A stretch of DNA of 64,000 nucleotides from Vulcanimicrobiota bacterium (GCA_013036095.1 JAAXCW010000005.1:148768-212767); one strand, 5' to 3'. Numbered from the stretch's first letter, positions 17,369 through 26,693 are shown. The notes: generated from the sequence alone by a model not told the origin. Numbers and translations are program-made.

Positions 17369-18686
17369 AGACGGCTATTTTCTTCGTGAGAATCGCGATT
17401 GCGGCTTGCAGCTGCGCGTCGTTGGTCGTATCACCGAAGCGCGCTCCCTGATTTTCGGTCACCGCAAAGTCCGGTATAATGCCCTTGAGGTTGATGTCGT
17501 GATTCTTGGGCGTGAGATAGTGGGCGGTCGTGATCTTGATCGCGGCACCGTCGGGGAGCTGCGTGAGCGACTGCATCACGCCTTTGCCAAAGGTTTTCTC
17601 GCCGACAAGCACGCCGATTCCGTCGTCTTGCAACGCCCCCGCAGTTATTTCCGAAGCTGATGCGGTATAGCGGTTGACGAGAATCGTCATGGGTTTGGGC
17701 GGCAAGGCGGTTTGCGGAGCCTGAACGGTATAGACGCGCTTGCCGCCAAGCTCTTCGACGGTAAGCAGCGGGTCGTTGTTGATGAACTTCGAGCTGATGT
17801 CGAGCGCCGAGTTTACGTAGCCGCCGCCGTTGTTGCGCAGGTCGAGCACGTAGCCGCGCACGCCTTGGTCGTTCAAACGGTTGAGCGCCATACCGAACTG
17901 ATCGGGAGTGTCGCGGCCAAACGTGAGGACCGCGACATAGCCGATGTGATCGGCCAGCATCTTATAGATCACGGTCGGCGGCTGCACGTCGCTTCGCGTT
18001 ACCGAGATAGTCCCGGCCGAAGCGCCGTTGCGCTGCAGTTGCAGACGCACGACGGTACCGGACGCGCCACGCAGCAATTTAACGGCGTCCTCTTGCTTCA
18101 AGCCTTGCGTCGATGTGCCGTTGACGGAAAGAAAATCGTCGCCGGATTGAATTCCCGCGCGATCGGCCGGTGTGCCCGGCACGACGTAAAACGCGCGAAT
18201 GTATTTGGTCGCGGGATCGGGTTCGATCAAGACGCCGATACCGGAGATTTTCTCCGGGTCGAGCGCCTGGTTAAATTTTTGATATTCGTCCGGCGTGAAA
18301 AACGCCGTATACTGATCGCCCAGAGCGCCCGCCATGCCGCGAATGGCGGCGTAGGTGAGGCTCGTCTCAGGCTCGTGCGATGCGTTTTGCGCGCGAACGA
18401 TTTCGTCGGCGATTTGGGAGACGTTTTCGGCCGCGCCGGTCCGCGCGCGCAGCGCAGGGAGCGACGGGTCCGCGCCGTGCTTTTGCACCTCTGCGTTGAG
18501 CGCTTTGCGCGCTCCATCGAGCATCGCCTGGACGTCGACCTTCGAATAATAGGTCGTCGTCAGCAGTTCGTAGCTCTGCAGCAGGTCGCCCGAGGCGAGC
18601 CCCTGTGGGGCCGCCATAAGGCTGCCCGGTAGCGCGAAAACGATGGCTGCGACAAAGGCCGCGCGCCTCATGAGGCCGTGTTTCAT
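17361..18686 (-). CDS. S41-family C-terminal processing protease
   Basis: A 441-residue CtpA-like protease with a signal peptide (MKHGLMRRAAFVAAIVFALPG...AAP), a PDZ domain (about residues 135-215, with ISGIGVLIEP and GTPADRAGIQSGDDFLSVNG) and the S41 catalytic domain: YVLDLRNNGGGYVNSALDISS, the serine in YTASASEITAGAL and the lysine in FGKGVMQSL. It should cut periplasmic or envelope proteins near their C-termini. The start is ATG at 18686, giving a clean signal peptide. It is convergent with the deaminase. Confidence 0.92.
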   Translation of the reverse strand: MKHGLMRRAAFVAAIVFALPGSLMAAPQGLASGDLLQSYELLTTTYYSKVDVQAMLDGARKALNAEVQKHGADPSLPALRARTGAAENVSQIADEIVRAQNASHEPETSLTYAAIRGMAGALGDQYTAFFTPDEYQKFNQALDPEKISGIGVLIEPDPATKYIRAFYVVPGTPADRAGIQSGDDFLSVNGTSTQGLKQEDAVKLLRGASGTVVRLQLQRNGASAGTISVTRSDVQPPTVIYKMLADHIGYVAVLTFGRDTPDQFGMALNRLNDQGVRGYVLDLRNNGGGYVNSALDISSKFINNDPLLTVEELGGKRVYTVQAPQTALPPKPMTILVNRYTASASEITAGALQDDGIGVLVGEKTFGKGVMQSLTQLPDGAAIKITTAHYLTPKNHDINLKGIIPDFAVTENQGARFGDTTNDAQLQAAIAILTKKIAVSN

Positions 18687-18752
18687 GGAAGCATAACGTT
18701 CGCCGGGCTGCGGCCGTTTGCATGGCAAGCAGGCCCACCCGTTAGAGTAAGG

Positions 18753-19526
18753 TTAGCGTAAACTCGCGATCGCTTCCATCGCCTGCCGTTCGATGGACGA
18801 CAGGTAGCGCGCAACTGTCTCGCGCGCGGGACCGTCGAAGGCGAGGCGGCCCTTCTCCAGCCAGATCGCCCGGTCGCAGGCCTGCCGGATGAACTCCAAT
18901 TCGTGGGAGACGACGATGACGGTCACGTGCTCTTGCCAAAATTGATCGAGCCGCCGCCGGCACTTCTGCTTGAAATGCTCGTCGCCGATTGAGAGCACCT
19001 CATCAAGAATCAGGATGTCCGGCTGCACGTCGGTGGCGATCGCAAATCCCAGCCGGGCCGCCATGCCCGACGAGAGCACCTTGACCGGTACCGATCCGTA
19101 CTCTTCGAGTTCGGCGAACTTCAGCACGCTCGGCACCTTCTCGATCATCGCCTTGCGCGACGAACCCAGCAGTACGCCGTAAAGAATGATGTTCTCGACG
19201 ACCGGAAGCTCGGGATCGAAACCCGCTCCCAGCTCCAGCAACGGAACGATCTTGCCGGTAGTGCTGACCTCTCCACGCGTCGGATACAGAATTCCGCAGA
19301 TCGCTTTAAGCAGCGTGGATTTTCCCGCGCCGTTGGCGCCGATCAAACCGACTTTTTCACCGCGCGCGATCTCGAGATCGATCTCGGAAAGCACAGCCTT
19401 GCGCGTTTGTCTTTGATGGCGGCCTTCGAGGATGGAAAAAATTTGGTTTTTCAAATCGTAAGAGTACTCGTCGCGCATCAAACGCTCGAGTGTAACGCCC
19501 CTTAAAACGACCGCCGGATCCGGCAT
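18753..19526 (-). CDS. wzt: Polysaccharide ABC exporter, ATPase subunit (Wzt type)
   Basis: A 257-residue ABC ATPase with Walker A GANGAGKST, the IVPLLELGAGFDPELPVVENI block typical of Wzt/KpsT, signature LSSGMAARLGFA, and Walker B DILILDEVLSIGD. It stops soon after the ATPase domain, so it lacks the C-terminal carbohydrate-binding domain used by O9a-type Wzt to recognise a capped chain end. It therefore resembles Wzt proteins that do not need a terminal cap. Stop and start of wzm and wzt meet in a TAATG junction. Confidence 0.93.
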   Translation of the reverse strand: MPDPAVVLRGVTLERLMRDEYSYDLKNQIFSILEGRHQRQTRKAVLSEIDLEIARGEKVGLIGANGAGKSTLLKAICGILYPTRGEVSTTGKIVPLLELGAGFDPELPVVENIILYGVLLGSSRKAMIEKVPSVLKFAELEEYGSVPVKVLSSGMAARLGFAIATDVQPDILILDEVLSIGDEHFKQKCRRRLDQFWQEHVTVIVVSHELEFIRQACDRAIWLEKGRLAFDGPARETVARYLSSIERQAMEAIASLR

Positions 19527-20320
19527 TAGACGAAATCCATGAACTTGCGACGGTTGGCCGCGAATACCAGCCAGCCCAACGCCAGAACAACGAGCGCTTC
19601 GAGCGCCGCAATCCCCATGAGGCGAAAATCAGGCGTGCTGCGATCGAGTGCGATCTGCCGTAAGCTTTCGATCACCGGATAGAGCGGATTCAACCATAAA
19701 AATGAGCGCAGCTGTTCGGGAACGATCGCCACCGGATAAAAGACCGGGACGGTGAGCCACAGCAAGAACGTGACCAGCTCGTAGAGATACGGTATGTCGC
19801 GAAAAAACACGTAGAGTGCGCTTACAAAGAAGGCTACGCCCGTGCTCAAAACCACGACGCTTGCAAGCGGCAGCGGCAGAAGCAGCAGGTGGTAGGGAGT
19901 TTTTGAGATGAGCACCGTGATGATGGCCAGCGCGGGAATGCTCGCAACGACGAGCTGAAACGTGTACGCGACCACCATCGAAACCGGGAACACGGCAGGC
20001 GGCAACTTTATCTTGTTGAGCAGCATTCCGCCGGAAACAACCGCCGGCAACGCTTGCGTTGTGGTAGCGGAAAAAAAATTGACCACGATCAAACCGATAA
20101 GGACTGCGAGCGCGTACCGGATGGCCGACCCCTGATAATAACGTTCAAATGTCGCGCTGAAGATAGCGGAGTAGACCACGGTCATGATGATCGGATTGAG
20201 CAGCGACCAATAGATCCCGAGCACAGAGCCGCGGTAGCGCACTTTGAGGTTGCGCAGAGTGAGGATATGAACGAGTTCGTAAAACCGCGATCCGGCCGAA
20301 CCGGAAGGGTTTACAATCAT
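19526..20320 (-). CDS. wzm: Polysaccharide ABC exporter, permease subunit (Wzm type)
   Basis: A 264-residue ABC-2 permease with six membrane segments. LRNLKVRYRGSVLGIYWSLLNPI is the family N-terminal block and VTFLLWLTVPVFYPVAIVPEQL plus FLWLNPLYPVIESLRQI the C-terminal one. With Wzt it would export a lipid-linked glycan across the inner membrane. ATG at 20320 is only 20 bases from the divergent lipoprotein gene at 20341, so the two share a very short control region. Confidence 0.92.
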   Translation of the reverse strand: MIVNPSGSAGSRFYELVHILTLRNLKVRYRGSVLGIYWSLLNPIIMTVVYSAIFSATFERYYQGSAIRYALAVLIGLIVVNFFSATTTQALPAVVSGGMLLNKIKLPPAVFPVSMVVAYTFQLVVASIPALAIITVLISKTPYHLLLLPLPLASVVVLSTGVAFFVSALYVFFRDIPYLYELVTFLLWLTVPVFYPVAIVPEQLRSFLWLNPLYPVIESLRQIALDRSTPDFRLMGIAALEALVVLALGWLVFAANRRKFMDFV

Positions 20321-20340
20321 AAAAGACGATTCTCTGCCAT

Positions 20341-21219
20341 ATGTATTTTATCCGCGCTTGCGCAGCGATTTCTCTGGTGCTGCTTGCCGCGTGCGCCGGC
20401 TCGAATCCGGCCGCGACCACCGCGACGCCCTCCAAAAGCGGACCGCTCGCCGGGAAGATTCCCGATATCCTCGACGACACGAACGACCTCGCCTTAGGCA
20501 AGGGCTGGTATCTCTACGAAACGTTCGCCGGTCAGACGTTCCGGTGGGTCGACAACAATGCTCAAATCATCGTCAAGAACCCGCGCACGAACGTTAAGGA
20601 CGTTGCGCTGGAGCTCGAAGCCGGGCCGAGCTTGGGGACGAAGAAATTTACGCTGCAGATCGTGGAAAACGGAAAAACCGTTGCGTCGCTTCCGGTCGCC
20701 GGACATCAGTGGGTCGTCGCGGCGGTTCCGGTGCGTCCCGGATCGCCGGCCACGTTCGCGCTTCACGTGAACGGCGGCGGCAAACACACGTCTGATCCGC
20801 GCATTCTCAATTTCCGCGTCTTCACGGTCGCCGACGCGGACATCGTCGATCCGGGAAGCGGCATTACGCTGGGCGGGAACTGGGATGTCGTCGAACGCTA
20901 CGCCGGTCAAACCTTCCGTTGGGTGAATAACGATGCAGCGTTCACCGTAACGTCGAACGCGCCGAAGTCGCAAAAAATCCACATCGTCACCCTGCCCGGC
21001 CCCGGCATGGGCGGACATCAGCTGGCGATAAGCGTTCGCAACGCCACGACAGCGACGGCTGCCACGATCACCCCCGACAAAAAAGGAAACGCGACGTTTA
21101 CCGTACCCGTGAAAACTGGAGCGAACGCCTTCACGCTGCACGTCACCGGCGGCGGCCACAAGAGCGGCAGCGATCCGCGCATCCTCAACTTCAGAGTCTT
21201 TTCGCTAACTCCCGGGTAG
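20341..21219 (+). CDS. Lipoprotein with two 'FRW/NFRVF' repeat domains, family member 1
   Basis: A 292-residue lipoprotein (lipobox LLAAC, Cys18). After a linker it has two copies of a domain of about 115 residues: LGKGWYLYETFAGQTFRWVD...DPRILNFRVF (about 52-170) and LGGNWDVVERYAGQTFRWVN...DPRILNFRVF (about 178-290). The same two-domain layout recurs in the genes at 54.2 and 55.6 kb. The predicted fold is all beta. I do not recognise a named family; the position beside Wzm/Wzt and glycosyltransferases suggests a role in handling surface glycan outside the cytoplasm. Its 3' end overlaps the convergent glycosyltransferase gene. Confidence 0.8.
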   Translation: MYFIRACAAISLVLLAACAGSNPAATTATPSKSGPLAGKIPDILDDTNDLALGKGWYLYETFAGQTFRWVDNNAQIIVKNPRTNVKDVALELEAGPSLGTKKFTLQIVENGKTVASLPVAGHQWVVAAVPVRPGSPATFALHVNGGGKHTSDPRILNFRVFTVADADIVDPGSGITLGGNWDVVERYAGQTFRWVNNDAAFTVTSNAPKSQKIHIVTLPGPGMGGHQLAISVRNATTATAATITPDKKGNATFTVPVKTGANAFTLHVTGGGHKSGSDPRILNFRVFSLTPG

Positions 21220-22407
21220 CTGATAGCGCTCGCTATACCCGACCTTCTCCAACAGATAGCAGAGGCGCCGGCGATCCTCAGTCCCGGGAACGAAGTGTCG
21301 AGCGGCTTCGATCGTAAACGACAGCGTCGCATCCCATAAGTTCTCGGGAACGGGAACGTTCAGCGTGAACGTGCCCGGCCCGAAACTTTCACGCGCAAAA
21401 ATCTGGCGTCCGCTTCGCACCACGACCGACTGACGCTCGACCGGCGACGGCGGCAGCGTTACGGTCAGTTCGATGTAGCGTCCGTCCGATGGTGGGAGCA
21501 TCTGGTGAACGCGCGTCGACGCCCACCCGTCGGAGTATATTCCTTGTGAATGCGTGGCGGCTTGCCCGATCCAATAGTGCGATACGCGCAGGACGCCGCG
21601 CTGGAGTTTGCGCTCGAGCCGCGGCCACCATCCGAAGAGCGTTGCAATCCGGCGGCAGACGATCTTTTCGTACGTGTCCAGTCCATAGATGAAGTAGGCC
21701 GGCGGGTAACGGTATGTGCTCTGCGAGCGCAGAATGCGCGCGATCTCCCGAAAACGCTGCACACCGCCCGCCGACGTCTTGGCTTCCGGGTACTCGCGAA
21801 TGCAGCCCATAAATTGCGGGATATATCCCATGACGTAGCGCTTGCCCGTACGCATCAGGATCTCCCAATCCAGGCCGTAGTGCAGATCGAGATCGAAAAA
21901 GCCGATCGTATCGAAAACCGAGCGCCGCCAGAAGACCGTTTGCTGCAAGATGTAATCCGAGACGTTGACGAGTTTCCAGAGGTTGTATTCTTCGGTCACT
22001 TCGAACCTTGCGATGACGTTGCCACCGGCGTCGATGCGATAGCCCTCGCCGTAGACGGCACCCAATTCCGGATGCGCCTGCAACGACGCGACCGCCGCGC
22101 TTACGGCTCCAGGCAAAAAGATATCGTCGGAGTTGAGGTAGGCGACGATCGAGCCATTCGCCATTTGAAACCCTTTGTTGATTGCGTCGCCCTGTCCGCG
22201 GTCTTTCTCCGAGAAAAAAGTCAGGCGATCGCCATACGGTGCTACAACCGCGCTCGTTCCGTCGGCCGAGCCGCCGTCAACAATGATGTATTCTAGGTTT
22301 GGATAGTCTTGCGAAAGGACGCTCTCAATAGTCGCCCGGATGAATCTTGCTTGGTTGAACGACGGCGTGACGACCGTTACCAGCGGGAGCGTTTCGTTTT
22401 CCATCAA
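21205..22407 (-). CDS. Family 2 glycosyltransferase with C-terminal beta domain
   Basis: A 400-residue protein. The GT-A domain (about 8-240) has VTVVTPSFNQARFIRATIES, YIIVDGGSADGT, the nucleotide-binding/metal region VAYLNSDDIF and LDWEILMRTG. Residues about 290-400 form a separate beta-rich region (GIYSDGWAS ... VVRSGRQIF ... PGTEDRRRLCYLL) that resembles the FRW/NFRVF domains in layout: an early GW and a closing D.R.L strand. It adds a sugar in the cytoplasm during glycan assembly. Its ATG overlaps the stop of the next upstream gene (ATGA). Confidence 0.88.
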   Translation of the reverse strand: MMENETLPLVTVVTPSFNQARFIRATIESVLSQDYPNLEYIIVDGGSADGTSAVVAPYGDRLTFFSEKDRGQGDAINKGFQMANGSIVAYLNSDDIFLPGAVSAAVASLQAHPELGAVYGEGYRIDAGGNVIARFEVTEEYNLWKLVNVSDYILQQTVFWRRSVFDTIGFFDLDLHYGLDWEILMRTGKRYVMGYIPQFMGCIREYPEAKTSAGGVQRFREIARILRSQSTYRYPPAYFIYGLDTYEKIVCRRIATLFGWWPRLERKLQRGVLRVSHYWIGQAATHSQGIYSDGWASTRVHQMLPPSDGRYIELTVTLPPSPVERQSVVVRSGRQIFARESFGPGTFTLNVPVPENLWDATLSFTIEAARHFVPGTEDRRRLCYLLEKVGYSERYQLPGS

Positions 22408-23297
22408 CGGCGCTGCAACAATCTTTTACCGATGGTGCGGTGGGCTAGCCAATCGCGGAAGAACACCGCGATGCGCCGGCGGTTGATCCAACTTCCCAAT
22501 GCCAGCGTAAGGGCCGCCGCTACGAACGTATGGCGCGGTTTGGCAAAGAATTGATCTCTCCGCTCGATCAAAAAGCTCGCGTAACCTTGCACCCATTCGT
22601 ATGGAACGTAGCCATAATGCGATTGAAGCATCGAGAAAATTTCACGGTAGAACGCCTTGCGATTGGAGACCGATTTGCTGCCGGAGTGAACGCGAGACTT
22701 TGCCAGAAATGGTTCGATTCTCACGAACGGGCCGACCGCCGCAAGACGCAGCCAAAGATCATAATCGAGCACGTAATGCAGCGACGGATTCAACGCGCCC
22801 GCGCGTTCGAACGCTTGGCGCCGCACGAATGCGGCCGGCTGGCAAATATAGCAGCTGCGCGCCAGGGAGGCGCGATCGAAATCTTCGGTCGGGTACGGCG
22901 CGACGGTCGTACCGTCGGCGGCGACGTGGTAGGCGTTCCCATAGACGACCGCCGCACCGGGGTGCGCTGCAAAAGCGCGAACTGCCTGTCCCACCGCGTA
23001 GGGTAAGTAGGCGTCGTCGGCATTGAGAAACGCGACGATGTCGCCCTGTGACGCCGCCAACCCGCGGTTGATCGCTTGCCCCTGCCCGAAGTCGGGCGCC
23101 GAATGGATCCGCGCTATGCGTTCGAGGTACCGTTCGAGGATCGCAGGCGTCTCGTCGGTCGAGCCTCCGTCCATCACGATGTATTCTATATTCGGGTAAT
23201 CTTGCGCGAGCACGCTTTCGATGCACTCGCGCAAAAAACGTGCAGAATTAAACGACGGCGTTACGATGCTGACCAAGGGTTGCGAAGAGCCGGTCAA
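22404..23297 (-). CDS. Family 2 glycosyltransferase
   Basis: A 297-residue GT-A enzyme with VSIVTPSFNSARFLRECIES, YIVMDGGSTDET, FGQGQAINRGL and VAFLNADDAYL. The C-terminal part (FFAKPRHTFVAAALTLALG) looks membrane-associated. The N-terminal half is clearly paralogous to the GT at 21205-22407, its neighbour, so the pair probably arose by duplication and add related linkages. Start TTG at 23297 overlaps the stop of the coiled-coil gene in a TTGA junction. Confidence 0.88.
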   Translation of the reverse strand: MTGSSQPLVSIVTPSFNSARFLRECIESVLAQDYPNIEYIVMDGGSTDETPAILERYLERIARIHSAPDFGQGQAINRGLAASQGDIVAFLNADDAYLPYAVGQAVRAFAAHPGAAVVYGNAYHVAADGTTVAPYPTEDFDRASLARSCYICQPAAFVRRQAFERAGALNPSLHYVLDYDLWLRLAAVGPFVRIEPFLAKSRVHSGSKSVSNRKAFYREIFSMLQSHYGYVPYEWVQGYASFLIERRDQFFAKPRHTFVAAALTLALGSWINRRRIAVFFRDWLAHRTIGKRLLQRR

Positions 23298-24451
23298 CTT
23301 TCGTCGGTTTTTTCGCGCAGCAGCGACGTGACTTCCGAAAGCATGATCGCGCGCCGGTCGGCCTCAGCGGTGATCGCTCGCAGGCCGTCGTCGGTTTCTT
23401 TCAGGGCGACTAGCCGCTCCTCGGCCACTCTCTCCAGCTGCGCGATCCGGCGGTCACGCTCTTCGAGCGCCGCGGTGAGCTCGAAGATGATCTTTTCGCG
23501 CTCTTGAGCGGTCGCGTGCATCTCCTGGAAATTTTTGGCGCCTGCTTGAAGTTCGGTTACGCGAGCGTTTTGCTTTTCCAAGGCGGCGGAAAGCTCTTCG
23601 ACTTTTTGCGCGCGCAGATCGGCGGCTTCTTGCAAAGATTTGGCACGCGCATCCGTTTCTGCAAGCGCATCGCGAAGCTCGGCGATGACGCGCTGCCGTT
23701 CCTGCGCAACGGCCTGCGCCTCTTGAAAACCGGCGGCGGCAACCTCGAGTTCCTGCAGTTTTTGCCCGCGCAGATCGGCGGCTTCTTGCAGCGACTTCGC
23801 GCGGGCATCCGTCTCGTCTAGAGCGGCGCGCAGCTCGGCGATGACGCGCTCCCGCTCTTGCGCCACGGAATAGATATCGTGCATCGCCGAAACGGCCGCT
23901 TGCAGCTCTTGGAGTTTTTGCAAGCGGGCATCAGCAGCTTCTTGCAGCAGGGTCGCGCGCCGGTTCGTTTCTTCCAGCGCCGCAGAGAGCTCGACAATCA
24001 CGCGTTCGCGCGCCTCTGCAGCGGATCGCGTGTCATCGAGCGTTTCTTGGCGGTTCGACAACTCGGCGAGCCGCGCATTGCGTTCGGTGACGGCCTCCTG
24101 CAAGTGCTTGGCATGGGCGTCGCGCTCCACGAGTGCGGCTTTGAGCTCCACTATTACGAGCTCGCGAGCCTCCGCAGCGCTCCGAAAGACGTCGAAGGAT
24201 TGAAGTGTCGCGGTGAGCTCCTGGATCTTTTGCTCGCGAAGGTCAGCTGCGTCTTGAAGCGCCTTGGTGCGGCGGTCGCGATCATCGAGCGCCGCGGTCA
24301 GCTCCTCAAGGGCTTTTGCGCGCTCTTCGGCCGCTTTTCGAACGGAGCGCAGCTCTTTCTCTTGCGCGACCATGTTCTTCAGGCGCGCGTCGCGCGCCGA
24401 GAGCGCGGCTCTGAGCTCGGCTACCTTCCTGGCGAGATCGGATTGTTCCAC
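23294..24451 (-). CDS. Long coiled-coil protein with 52-residue repeats
   Basis: A 385-residue protein that is almost all heptad coiled coil, rich in Glu, Ala, Arg and Leu. A unit of 52 residues recurs about five times, marked by AQERERVIAELRAAL then TDARAKSLQEAADLR then QKLQEL; three central units are close to identical. No catalytic domain, signal peptide or membrane segment is visible, so it is probably cytoplasmic or membrane-peripheral. It is co-translated with the downstream GT2 gene. Coiled coils in polysaccharide loci can act as length rulers (WbdD in E. coli O9a); that role here is conjecture. Confidence 0.8.
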   Translation of the reverse strand: MEQSDLARKVAELRAALSARDARLKNMVAQEKELRSVRKAAEERAKALEELTAALDDRDRRTKALQDAADLREQKIQELTATLQSFDVFRSAAEARELVIVELKAALVERDAHAKHLQEAVTERNARLAELSNRQETLDDTRSAAEARERVIVELSAALEETNRRATLLQEAADARLQKLQELQAAVSAMHDIYSVAQERERVIAELRAALDETDARAKSLQEAADLRGQKLQELEVAAAGFQEAQAVAQERQRVIAELRDALAETDARAKSLQEAADLRAQKVEELSAALEKQNARVTELQAGAKNFQEMHATAQEREKIIFELTAALEERDRRIAQLERVAEERLVALKETDDGLRAITAEADRRAIMLSEVTSLLREKTDES

Positions 24452-24476
24452 AGCCGGAGTATTCGGCGTGGACCCT

Positions 24477-25445
24477 CTAGGCGCTTACCGACGAAAGCCT
24501 TTCCTTATACCAGGCAACCGTGGCCGCCAGGCCCTCCCGCAGCGGCGTCGTTGCGCGGAATCCAAAGAACTGCTCCGCCAGCGTGGTGTCGAGCTTGCGC
24601 CGGGGCTGGCCATTGGGCTTGCTCGCATCCCAGGATATATGGCCTTCGTAGCCGCAGAGCTCGGCTGTTATTTCGGCGAGATCTTTGATCGAGATTTCTT
24701 CACCGCTTCCCAAGTTGACGGGCGCGGCGCCATCGTAACGCTGCGCAGCCTTGACGATCCCTCCGGCTGCATCTTCGGCGTACAAGAACTCACGCGTCGG
24801 CGAACCGTCTCCCCAGCAAACGATCTTGTTCGCGTTCCGGCTCTTGGCCTCAAGCATGCTGCGGATCATGGCGGGAATAACGTGTGACGAGGACGGATCG
24901 AAATTGTCGCGCGGGCCGTAGATGTTTCCCGGCAGCAAATACACGGCGTTCATGCCATACTGCTCGCGATACGCTTGGCATTGAACGAGCAGCACTTTTT
25001 TCGCGATTCCGTACGGGGCATTCGTCACTTCCGGATAGCCGTCCCAAAGAGATTTTTCACTAAACGGTATCGGAGCCAGATTCGGATACGAGCAGACGGT
25101 TCCAATAACGACGCTCTTTTCAACGCCGCACCGGCGCGCGTATTCGAGAACCTGTATCCCCATGATAGCGTTGGCGTAGAAGAACGAGCCCGGGTTTTCC
25201 TGATTGGCGCCGATTCCGCCGACAACCGCGGCCAGATGGAAGAGCACCTGCGGACGCGCGTCTTCGAAGAGACGTTGCACGTCGGATTCCTTGGTGAGAT
25301 CGTAATCGCGATGTTCGACGACAAATACGTTGGCGCAACCCGCGTCGCGAAGCGCTTGCACTAAAAAAGACCCTAAAAATCCGGCCCCGCCCGTGACACA
25401 GATTCGCTTCAATGTCAGGTCGATCGCGCGCGTACCGTTAACCAA
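24477..25445 (-). CDS. fcl: GDP-L-fucose synthase-like epimerase/reductase
   Basis: An extended SDR of 322 residues: nucleotide-binding KRICVTGGAGFLGSFL, AAVVGGIGANQENPGSFFYAN typical of GDP-fucose synthase, catalytic Ser in IGTVCSYP and YGIAKK as the YxxxK pair, and LPGNIYGPRDNFDP. It would convert GDP-4-keto-6-deoxy-mannose to GDP-L-fucose. No GDP-mannose dehydratase (gmd) is in the window, so the precursor must come from elsewhere. TTG at 25445 has a GAGG upstream at workable spacing; TTG at 25412 is also possible. Confidence 0.88.
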   Translation of the reverse strand: MVNGTRAIDLTLKRICVTGGAGFLGSFLVQALRDAGCANVFVVEHRDYDLTKESDVQRLFEDARPQVLFHLAAVVGGIGANQENPGSFFYANAIMGIQVLEYARRCGVEKSVVIGTVCSYPNLAPIPFSEKSLWDGYPEVTNAPYGIAKKVLLVQCQAYREQYGMNAVYLLPGNIYGPRDNFDPSSSHVIPAMIRSMLEAKSRNANKIVCWGDGSPTREFLYAEDAAGGIVKAAQRYDGAAPVNLGSGEEISIKDLAEITAELCGYEGHISWDASKPNGQPRRKLDTTLAEQFFGFRATTPLREGLAATVAWYKERLSSVSA

Positions 25446-25502
25446 ATCCGACCGCCTCTACGAGCTCCGCTCTGCGCATCTTACCATCCGAGTGCTTGCT
25501 AA

Positions 25503-26693
25503 TCAAATATCGGCCGCTTCGTCGCTCGGATTCAGTAGCCGCCGGTACGCGCCTTCAACAGTTTCCCACCGGCACGAATCGTTAATGAAATCCATACCCT
25601 GCCTTCCCAGTTTCTTACGAACCTCTTCATCCATCACCGTGAGCGCCGCTTCGAACTCCTCATAATTCGAATACCACAAGCCGCCCCCCGAGCGCTTACA
25701 TTGTCCGACCAGAGCGGCAGCATGCGCGTTCACCAGAACGGCTTTCCCCACCGACCAAGCTTCCAACACGGCAAGCGACAGGCTCTCGTAAGCCGACGGC
25801 ATGGCGAGCAGCTCGCAGGCCGCTAAGGCGTCCCATTTTGTCTGCTCGTCCACAGGCCCGAGCACTATCACGTTCTCATGCTTCTTTAATGAAAGGTGGA
25901 GCTCGCCGATGAGCACGAGCTTCGCGGGCGCCTCATGCGCGCTCCGGTACCGCGCAAAGTCCTCAATCAACACGTCGCACCCTTTAGACGCGTCGATCCG
26001 TCCGAGATAGAGGACGAACGGCGCGGCTATTTCAAAACGCGATCTGAACGATTCTGCGTCGGCGTACTGCGGCGGCTGCACACCGGCGCCGGCGATCGGA
26101 CCGTCCAGGTCCGACCGGGAAAAACGCGCGCGCACGAAGTCGTGCTCCTCCGGCGTATTGAAGATGATGCATTGCGGACGCTTGAAAAACTCGTCCCAGA
26201 TGCTCATGCGCAACGGCCACTCGTCGTGTGCGAAGGGGACCAGAAACGCCTTCTCTTCAACCAGCGGCAAGATGACGTACGTGGTGGCGTACAAGTAGCC
26301 GAAAAAAAAGAATGCATCGTAGCGAAAGCGGTGAGCTGCAACGTACCGCGCTAATTCGCCGGAAACGGGACCTTGCGCGCGCATCCATTCTTCCTGCAGC
26401 GAGATGCTGCTCCGCTCCGCCTCGAAACGTATGCGCTCGGAAAGCCTGTTGAACTGAAGAACGTCGCGCGGACGATCCACGGGAAAGCGCTGGATGTGAA
26501 CGCCTTCTTCATAGGCGTGACCTTCGGGATATGCGTTGCTCCACGTCATGTAGTCTCGCGCGCACGTCGACAGAACGTCGATCTCCCAAAACGCGCCGAG
26601 GTGGCGCGCGAGCTCCAGACAGTAGACTTCAGCACCGCCGAAAACTTCGGCGCCGCAGCGCGCAACGACGAAAGCGACTTTGGGTCTGGGCAA
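25503..26693 (-). CDS. Family 4 glycosyltransferase
   Basis: A 396-residue GT-B enzyme. The N-terminal Rossmann half has VAFVVARCGAEVFGGAEVYCLELA; the C-terminal half has FVLYLGRIDASKGCDVLIEDF, KLVLIGE and the donor-binding AYESLSLAVLEAWSVGKAV (E-x7-E). It likely transfers a sugar from a nucleotide donor to a lipid-linked chain. It lies directly after the related GT gene (26694-27932) with no gap, and its end is 57 bases from fcl. Confidence 0.9.
   Translation of the reverse strand: MPRPKVAFVVARCGAEVFGGAEVYCLELARHLGAFWEIDVLSTCARDYMTWSNAYPEGHAYEEGVHIQRFPVDRPRDVLQFNRLSERIRFEAERSSISLQEEWMRAQGPVSGELARYVAAHRFRYDAFFFFGYLYATTYVILPLVEEKAFLVPFAHDEWPLRMSIWDEFFKRPQCIIFNTPEEHDFVRARFSRSDLDGPIAGAGVQPPQYADAESFRSRFEIAAPFVLYLGRIDASKGCDVLIEDFARYRSAHEAPAKLVLIGELHLSLKKHENVIVLGPVDEQTKWDALAACELLAMPSAYESLSLAVLEAWSVGKAVLVNAHAAALVGQCKRSGGGLWYSNYEEFEAALTVMDEEVRKKLGRQGMDFINDSCRWETVEGAYRRLLNPSDEAADI

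Noticed and set aside
18753..19526. Wzt with a carbohydrate-binding domain
   Set aside because: The protein ends about 30 residues after the ATPase domain; no room for the C-terminal domain, and no separate gene for it is adjacent.
23294..24451. CRISPR-like or tandem DNA array
   Set aside because: The repeats are 156-base coding units of a coiled-coil protein with drift at third positions and no spacers.
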